This document shows positions 14,379 through 18,384 of a DNA stretch of 18,384 bases, in pieces. The translations under genes and the position numbers were made by a program. Position 1 is the stretch's first letter; each line of letters opens with the position of its first letter. The notes beneath the pieces were generated by a model. The model did no database searches, had not been told where the DNA came from, and was given only the letters and a program-made list of their open reading frames with translations. Source of the stretch: Candidatus Aenigmatarchaeota archaeon (GTDB lineage Archaea > Aenigmatarchaeota > Aenigmatarchaeia > QMZP01 > JAFGSV01); contig JAUXKD010000001.1 of the NCBI GenBank assembly GCA_030624445.1, positions 1-18,384 on the forward strand, in the 5' to 3' direction.

Positions 14379-14594
14379 CCCGAGGTAGCTCAGACTGGCT
14401 AGAGCGATCGGCTGTAGACGGGCACACCGTGATGTAAACACGGTCTGATGAGTGTGTTTGTTAGACGCAGTCGCTCGAAAGAGACCGATAGGTCGGGAGT
14501 TCAAAAGCCCGCTTTTCCCAGGAACTTCAGCCCCGTCACCAGAAAAACGGGCGAAGAAAAATGGAAATGCAGGCTGGCAATCTCCCCCTCGGGA
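14379..14594 (+). tRNA. tRNA-Tyr (GTA) with anticodon-loop and T-loop introns
   Basis: Acceptor CCCGAGG (14379-14385) pairs with CCTCGGG (14587-14593), discriminator A. C1-G72 is the archaeal tyrosine identity pair. D-stem GCTC/GAGC. The anticodon arm is ATCGG-CTGTAGA-CCGAT, anticodon GTA. A canonical 37/38 intron of 66 nt (14418-14483) has bulges AGA and AGA and inner helix CGGGC/GCTCG. A second intron of 75 nt (14506-14580) sits at 59/60 in the T-loop between stems GGGAG (14495-14499) and CTCCC (14582-14586), with bulges AAA and AAT and inner helix GCC/GGC. The mature length is 75 nt. CCA is not encoded. A TATA-like AAATTTTTAAGG (14343-14354) precedes it. Confidence 0.94.
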
Positions 14595-14650
14595 TGATTT
14601 TTATTTTTTTACCTATTGCATTTTTTTATAATGAGCATCAATAATGTATT

Positions 14651-15727
14651 ATGAACCGTGACCTGAAAGCCATAACACCCGTAATATCCATTATAATTCT
14701 CCTGCTTATAACAGTCGCCCTTGCGGGGGCCTCATGGTCCTTCATCTCAGGCTACTGGTCAGGCATGACTGGAAAGCAGATAGAAGTGACTGATTCGTTT
14801 TGCGTTGGCGGTAATAGGGGAAAAGTTTTCATAAAGAACATAGGTTCGGGTGACATAAGAACCGCAGACGTCAGAGTGATAGACAAGGAAACGGGCATCG
14901 ACGTCACAAGCGAGGCGATTTGGAGCACTAAAGCGCCAAGGTCCGGGCTGGTGCTCGAATTTAAGCTTGAGGATGGGAGCGGCACAAATGCAGGGGATAC
15001 CTCGGGATATGGTAACGACGGTGCCCTTTTGCCCACTGGAGTGGAGCCGACTTGGGGCACGGGGAGAAAAGGCGGCGGCCTGGAATTCGATGGTATAAGC
15101 GGTTATGTTGATGCAGGAACTGATTCTAGCCTGGACATGACGAATGCCATTACAATCAGTGCCTGGGCTAAGAATATTGGCAATAACACGAACGGCTGGT
15201 CTGCCGGTAATCGCTATGATGATGTAGTCACCAAATGGGATTGCACGGGCAGTTGCTCTGAAACTAGTTGGTGGTTTGGAATAACTTCTGACGGCCGCGT
15301 CTCTTGGGTGGTGATTAATTCCACAGGCCGGTACACAATTCTCGGCGCAAGAGGCACAACCATCATCAGAGATGATTCGGAGTGGCATCACATCGCCGTG
15401 ACTTACGACGGATCGAACGTGATGATATACGTTGATGGAATTGTCGAATTCGAAAAGAGTTATTCGGAGGGCATCAATGTAAACTCCAGCATACCAATAA
15501 GAATAGCGGCTTCCGGACATGTCCTTCCCGGTGCTTTTAACGGCACCATAGACGAGGTCAAGGTCTACAACAGGTCGCTTTCCAATGATGAGATAGAAGC
15601 TCTCATGAATGACAACGAAATCCTAATTTCTGGGGAAACGATGACCATGACGCGTCCCTGCAGTAACAGGTGCAACTACAGAATTATCTATGGCGGAGTG
15701 TCAAGGTCTGCAATTGTCCAGTGCTGA
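14651..15727 (+). CDS. Pilin-like protein with embedded LamG (concanavalin-like) domain
   Basis: 358 residues. The N-terminus MNRDLKAITPVISIIILLLI, with the hydrophobic run that follows, is an archaeal type IV pilin signal: basic leader, cleavage probably after Ala7, then a hydrophobic assembly helix. A short pilin-type beta region follows (about 40-95). Residues 98-325 form a LamG/concanavalin A-like jelly roll: LVLEFKLEDGSGTNAGDTSG, GLEFDGISGYVDAG, ITISAWAKN, WHHIAVTYDGSNVMIYVDG, and GTIDEVKVYNRSLS. The pilin-type C-terminus then resumes (CSNRCNYRIIYGG to the end), so the lectin-like domain is inserted into the pilin. This implies an adhesive, probably sugar-binding, filament subunit. TATA-like TTTTTTATAA (about 14623-14632) lies some 25 nt before the ATG (leaderless). 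Confidence 0.9.
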   Translation: MNRDLKAITPVISIIILLLITVALAGASWSFISGYWSGMTGKQIEVTDSFCVGGNRGKVFIKNIGSGDIRTADVRVIDKETGIDVTSEAIWSTKAPRSGLVLEFKLEDGSGTNAGDTSGYGNDGALLPTGVEPTWGTGRKGGGLEFDGISGYVDAGTDSSLDMTNAITISAWAKNIGNNTNGWSAGNRYDDVVTKWDCTGSCSETSWWFGITSDGRVSWVVINSTGRYTILGARGTTIIRDDSEWHHIAVTYDGSNVMIYVDGIVEFEKSYSEGINVNSSIPIRIAASGHVLPGAFNGTIDEVKVYNRSLSNDEIEALMNDNEILISGETMTMTRPCSNRCNYRIIYGGVSRSAIVQC

Positions 15728-15730
15728 ATT

Positions 15731-16780
15731 TCAAACAACTGAGAACCCTTTATATCGCTCGGGGACGATAAATCTCGTTCCCACGCAAAGACCATCTGCC
15801 GCCGCCGTTATAGGCCTGAAGTGGTGCGAGTCTCTATCAGGCCTGTCATAGCCTCCGGATGCTACAATCCCATGAATCCCGGATGATGCCATCTTGCGAT
15901 GTGCTTCTATCTTTGACCAAGCCCAGCCCCTGCCCTTTGTTTCTCCATCTTTTTCCGCAACCTCTGATTCCAGGCCTGTCGGGTCCAACACCACTCTGAT
16001 AACTCTTTCCTCAGTTTCTTGACTCCTTCCATCGCTAAAATATGACTTAGGTCTTATCCCTCGCTGGTCGGTAAGAACGACCGACATTATTCTGTCCCGG
16101 TAGTCATCCGTATCGGCAAGACATGTCGTCACAAGAGCGTGAAGTCCGTCATTGTCTCTGAATATATTGTCATTGTCTTCTATTTCTTCCGGACTTCTCA
16201 GATCGTCTTCATTTATGATAGGAACAAAACCGTCTTCCATATATTGCATGTATTTCGCTATGAGTTCTGATCTCGTTTTATCGTCTTCAAAATCGGTGTG
16301 GGTTACTATTGACTGGGAAACAATGATTCCGAGTTCTCCAAAATATTGCTGGTAAAGGTTCATCAAACCGGGCTGGCCTATCCCTGCATACAATCTCTTT
16401 CTGTCAGAATCGGTATAATCCTTCATTTTCAAATCTCTGTAGTATTTCTGGTTCATCTGAATTATTTTTTCTCCCTGCCGAATTGCACCGGAAGTTGTTA
16501 TGAAAACTTTTCTGCTTTTTCCAGGGTTTCTCAATAGATAGTTAACCTCATCTGCAATGCAACTTATTACTTTCCTTGTTCTTTCCATTAGACCGTGACT
16601 TATAACACCCGTGCCGAACTTTAATCCAACAACATCTATTTCATCCATATCAGGAACGTATGATTTATAGTTTTCCCTGGATTCTTTGTACATTGGCCTT
16701 TCCCTTCTCCCATCCCATACATAAAAATTTGATTCAGGAAGTTCCGAATGCATAGTTCTATGAAGACTTTCTTGTTCCAT
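15731..16780 (-). CDS. Glutamate 5-kinase-like amino-acid kinase
   Basis: 349 residues, amino-acid kinase superfamily. Parts matching glutamate 5-kinase in order: VVGLKFGTGVISHG (phosphate-binding strand-loop, about 50-63), ITTSGAIRQGEK (about 94-105), AGIGQPGLMNLYQQYFGELGI (about 132-152), FVPIINEDD (about 186-194), FRDNDGLHALV (substrate Asn/Asp, about 208-218), VVLTDQRGI (about 235-243) and KGRGWAWSKIEAH (about 282-294). The last replaces the usual GTGGMxTK motif, so it is a divergent member. No PUA domain follows. No proA or proC partner is in the window, and the gene is more AT-rich than most of the window, which suggests transfer or a different substrate. TATA-like sequence at 16811-16824 serves the - strand. 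Confidence 0.82.
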   Translation of the reverse strand: MEQESLHRTMHSELPESNFYVWDGRRERPMYKESRENYKSYVPDMDEIDVVGLKFGTGVISHGLMERTRKVISCIADEVNYLLRNPGKSRKVFITTSGAIRQGEKIIQMNQKYYRDLKMKDYTDSDRKRLYAGIGQPGLMNLYQQYFGELGIIVSQSIVTHTDFEDDKTRSELIAKYMQYMEDGFVPIINEDDLRSPEEIEDNDNIFRDNDGLHALVTTCLADTDDYRDRIMSVVLTDQRGIRPKSYFSDGRSQETEERVIRVVLDPTGLESEVAEKDGETKGRGWAWSKIEAHRKMASSGIHGIVASGGYDRPDRDSHHFRPITAAADGLCVGTRFIVPERYKGFSVV

Positions 16781-16960
16781 CTTATCACGTGTTATTACTA
16801 TAATATAGTTAATTTATAAATATTATGTTTGTGCGTGTATAAAATTCTATTGTAACAAATCCGTTTGCTCAGAATCCTAACGCAAAGAATTAACGCGGTT
16901 GGTCCGCATCTGCTTCGCAGGACAGAACTCGTCCCGTCATCTTCACAAAAGATCGGATTA

Positions 16961-16971
16961 AATTTATAAAT
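16961..16971 (+). promoter_or_regulatory. TATA box of the 5S rRNA gene
   Basis: AATTTATAAAT is centred about 25 nt before the first 5S base. Confidence 0.6.
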
Positions 16972-16991
16972 GCTTGGCATAATATATACTC

Positions 16992-17098
16992 GGCGGCCAA
17001 AGTGGAGAGGTTTACCCGTTCCCATTTCGAACACGGAAGTCAAGCTCTCCGACGGTCTGGGTGGTACTGGCTTCGGCTGGAAAGCCCAGATCGCTGCC
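16992..17098 (+). rRNA. 5S ribosomal RNA
   Basis: Terminal helix GGCGGC (16992-16997) pairs with GCTGCC (17093-17098). The universally conserved loop B/helix III block is present (CCCGTTCCCATTTCGAACAC and then GGAAGTCAAGC). Helix II GGAGAGG pairs with CTCTCC. The GGTCTGGGTGGTACTGG part follows the usual 3' domain. About 107 nt is slightly short, so the ends may extend a few bases. It stands alone, without 16S or 23S genes, as in many DPANN and some other archaea. Confidence 0.95.
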
Positions 17099-17181
17099 AA
17101 TCTTAATGTTTTCTGACATCGCCCTTCTTCCTGTCTTCTTTTGATGATTTCCCGTGTATAAATTCGTCCGGAAATGCAAAA

Positions 17182-17192
17182 GCTTTAAATTA
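17182..17192 (+). promoter_or_regulatory. TATA-like box of tRNA-Asp
   Basis: CTTTAAATTAT lies about 25-30 nt before the tRNA-Asp 5' end. Confidence 0.45.
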
Positions 17193-17216
17193 TGTCCGAA
17201 TAAAAATATTCAGAGT

Positions 17217-17317
17217 GCCTTGGTAGTGTAGTGGTCTAATTGGTACACGAAGTGTATCAAGACTAAGCATATGGGACTGTCACTCCCATGACCCGGGTTC
17301 AAATCCCGGCCAAGGCG
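17217..17317 (+). tRNA. tRNA-Asp (GTC) with a 27-nt D-loop intron
   Basis: Acceptor GCCTTGG (17217-17223) pairs with CCAAGGC (17310-17316), discriminator G at 17317, no CCA. The anticodon arm is TGGGA-CTGTCAC-TCCCA, anticodon GTC. The T-arm CCGGG-TTCAAAT-CCCGG is uninterrupted. The D-loop holds a 27-nt insertion (about 17239-17265): inner helix TTGGTACAC/GTGTATCAA with a GAA loop, flanked by two TAA bulges and a 3-bp GTC/GAC helix, a small near-canonical bulge-helix-bulge. Removal leaves D-loop AGTGGTCTAA and a 74-nt tRNA. Confidence 0.93.
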
Positions 17318-17345
17318 TACTGATGCACACTTTTAAAATATAAAA

Positions 17346-17371
17346 CCATTCCTACAATAATTTAGGAATGG
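17346..17371 (+). repeat. 9-bp perfect inverted repeat at the tRNA-Lys 5' end
   Basis: CCATTCCTA (17346-17354) and TAGGAATGG (17363-17371) are separated by 8 nt, and the second arm includes the first two bases of tRNA-Lys. TATA-like CTTTTAAAATATAAAA lies just upstream (17330-17345). Confidence 0.6.
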
Positions 17372-17578
17372 GCCCGTAGCTCAGTCTGGCTAGAGCACCA
17401 GACGAGTGCGTCGTTTCGGCGCACCAGGTGAAGCTTTTAATGTCATTAAAAGCGTGTTTACTGCCTCCGCTGAGGGGGCGGGATGACAGAATAAACCTGG
17501 GTGTCGCGGGTTCGAAGCAACAGCTTTTCCGGAAGCATCCGTTTTCAGAAAGGCTTTGCGGAAATCCCGTCGGGCCCA
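17370..17578 (+). tRNA. tRNA-Lys (TTT) with three introns
   Basis: Acceptor GGGCCCG (17370-17376) pairs with CGGGCCC (17571-17577), discriminator A. D-stem GCTC/GAGC. Three introns. (1) 30/31, 31 nt (17402-17432): outer helix AGAG/CTTT, central helix CACC/GGTG, bulges AGA and AAG, an ideal motif. (2) 37/38, 55 nt (17440-17494): inner helix TGTCAT/ATGACA, bulges TAA and AAA. (3) 59/60 in the T-loop, 48 nt (17517-17564): central helix TTCG/CGGA, bulges AAG and AAT. The spliced anticodon arm is CCAGG-CTTTTAA-CCTGG and the T-arm GCGGG-TTCGAAT-CCCGT. The mature length is 75 nt. The body resembles archaeal tRNA-Lys. Confidence 0.92.
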
Positions 17579-17658
17579 TTTGGTTTATTTTTTAAAAAAA
17601 TTGAGGTTACATTCTTGTAAGAAACGCTGTCATGTTCTGGAGTCGGTTTTCTCTCGAG

Positions 17659-18384
17659 TTACTTGATGCCAACTATCGTATTTTTATCTGTTGGTCCGAA
17701 ACTGTTTGGATTATGATTATTTTGCAATTCTGCAAGGTAGCTTTCATAAGTTCCGTGAGGCCTGAAATTATTAGGTAAATATGAAAGACTCTTTTCCTTT
17801 ATCGGAAACGTGCCTTCCCTACTAATTTCAACAAATGTGAAAGATATCTTGTCAAACTCGTCTGGTCTCTCTTCAAAAAGACCTTCAATGTGTTCCTTTG
17901 TGTCGGTGTATCTTTCAAATGGGGACCCTAAATCAGGTGTTCTGTGTTCCATCCAGAAATTTCTTCGCCCCGACTCACTGCTAGGACAAGGAAGGTAAGG
18001 TACAGCAAAAACCATCTCCCTTTTTTCTCCTAACTTATAAGCGTCATTTAACGTATCGTCAATCATTCTCATTTGTTCTTCATCGAGAACACCAAAAGGC
18101 ATAATACACAACTCATATTCTGAACCTCTTATTTTTTTTAGCTCTTTATCTTGTTCACTTGGGGTGAAAATTCTTTTGTCTCTTAGACTTTTTCTTTCCA
18201 GAGGCATATCCGATTCATATTCAACAACGAGTGGTATGTTTCTTTGTTCTGCACTTTTGGCTTTTATTCTATCCCTTGCACTTCCATCGACGGGCTCTTT
18301 TCGGACAAACAGATATTGCATCTGAATCAATTCTTTGTTAGGTTCTAACTGACCCTGTAAATCCTTTCTGTAAGTATTATCGTA
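17659..18384 (-). CDS. Unrecognised AT-rich gene, 5' end outside the window
   Basis: At least 242 codons. The frame is open to the right edge and reads protein-like up to it (YDNTYRKDLQGQLEPNKELI before the first internal ATG at 18321), so the N-terminus is probably missing. No signal peptide, membrane helix or metal motif is visible. Short conspicuous pieces are CIMPFGVLDEEQM, FAVPYLPCPSSESGRRNF and KISFTFVEIS. It looks soluble, charged and alpha/beta. I do not recognise the family. Its base composition is clearly more AT-rich than genes at the left end, like the kinase-like gene at 15731-16780, and it lies just beyond tRNA-Lys, a common insertion point for foreign DNA. No integrase or attachment-site repeat is visible, so transfer is only a suggestion. 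Confidence 0.65.
   Translation of the reverse strand, partial: YDNTYRKDLQGQLEPNKELIQMQYLFVRKEPVDGSARDRIKAKSAEQRNIPLVVEYESDMPLERKSLRDKRIFTPSEQDKELKKIRGSEYELCIMPFGVLDEEQMRMIDDTLNDAYKLGEKREMVFAVPYLPCPSSESGRRNFWMEHRTPDLGSPFERYTDTKEHIEGLFEERPDEFDKISFTFVEISREGTFPIKEKSLSYLPNNFRPHGTYESYLAELQNNHNPNSFGPTDKNTIVGIK

Noticed and set aside
14418..14483. Box C/D sRNA inside the tRNA-Tyr anticodon intron (GTGATGT and CTGATGA strings)
   Set aside because: The C box is imperfect, the second C and D boxes overlap each other, and the bases are better explained by the hairpin ACCGTG/CACGGT. A similar partial match in the tRNA-Pro(GGG) intron lacks a final D box.
14759..15520. A - strand frame opposite the LamG pilin gene
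   Set aside because: The + strand encodes a clear pilin-LamG protein. The antisense frame has no recognisable domain.
17456..17495. tRNA-Val reading of the tRNA-Lys gene (TAC or GAC anticodon candidates in the inserted sequence)
   Set aside because: The TAC reading gives an unusual T37, and the GAC reading leaves a 6-nt intron. The Lys reading gives a normal loop, and the bulge-helix-bulge pairings fit exactly.
17560..17660. Attachment site at the tRNA-Lys 3' end
   Set aside because: No second copy of the tRNA 3' sequence and no integrase are visible in the window.
1..18384. CRISPR array, insertion sequence or transposase
   Set aside because: No regularly spaced repeats, terminal inverted repeats with a transposase, or Cas-like proteins were seen.

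Overview
The window is archaeal chromosomal DNA. The signs are: geranylgeranylglyceryl-phosphate synthase (the archaeal lipid enzyme), the MC1 chromatin protein, archaeal Pth2, prefoldin alpha, a Get3/ArsA ATPase, class III signal peptides with a matching A24 prepilin peptidase, TATA-box promoters often about 25 nt from leaderless starts, an archaeal 5S rRNA, and tRNAs with bulge-helix-bulge introns and no encoded CCA. Compact layout, overlapping gene ends and many non-canonical tRNA introns recall DPANN-type archaea or Thermoproteales. No gene here fixes the phylum, so the lineage is an inference.

Left end (1-3152): a tightly packed four-gene operon on +. It encodes an SPFH/band-7-like coiled-coil protein, two small helical proteins that look like diverged tandem paralogs, and a protein with a cross-brace zinc finger, an alpha/beta domain and a winged helix. 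I do not recognise this set as a described system. Then come a convergent HDAC-family deacetylase (-), a divergent two-TM protein (+) and a small class III pilin-like protein (+).

Middle (5500-12230): Pth2 and prefoldin alpha (+); a translationally coupled HAD phosphatase and membrane-anchored resolvase-like nuclease (-); a 690-nt gene-poor stretch with its own promoter and a possible structured RNA; a GGGP synthase-Get3 pair (-) sharing one symmetric promoter with a divergent epimerase (+); MC1 (+); and the prepilin peptidase (-).

Right part (12260-18384): two tRNA-Pro genes (-), a secreted one-TM beta-domain protein (+), tRNA-Tyr (+), a pilin fused to a LamG domain (+), a divergent glutamate-5-kinase-like gene (-), 5S rRNA, tRNA-Asp and tRNA-Lys (+), and an unrecognised AT-rich partial gene at the edge (-).

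The strongest observation is that all five tRNA genes are interrupted, by nine introns in total. Four are in the T-loop, two in the D-loop and three in the anticodon arm; tRNA-Lys alone carries three. Splice sites could be placed from bulge-helix-bulge pairing, and each deduced mature tRNA is 74-75 nt. The pilins, the prepilin peptidase and the secreted proteins point to a surface-appendage function. GGGP synthase and Get3 point to membrane building and membrane-protein insertion.
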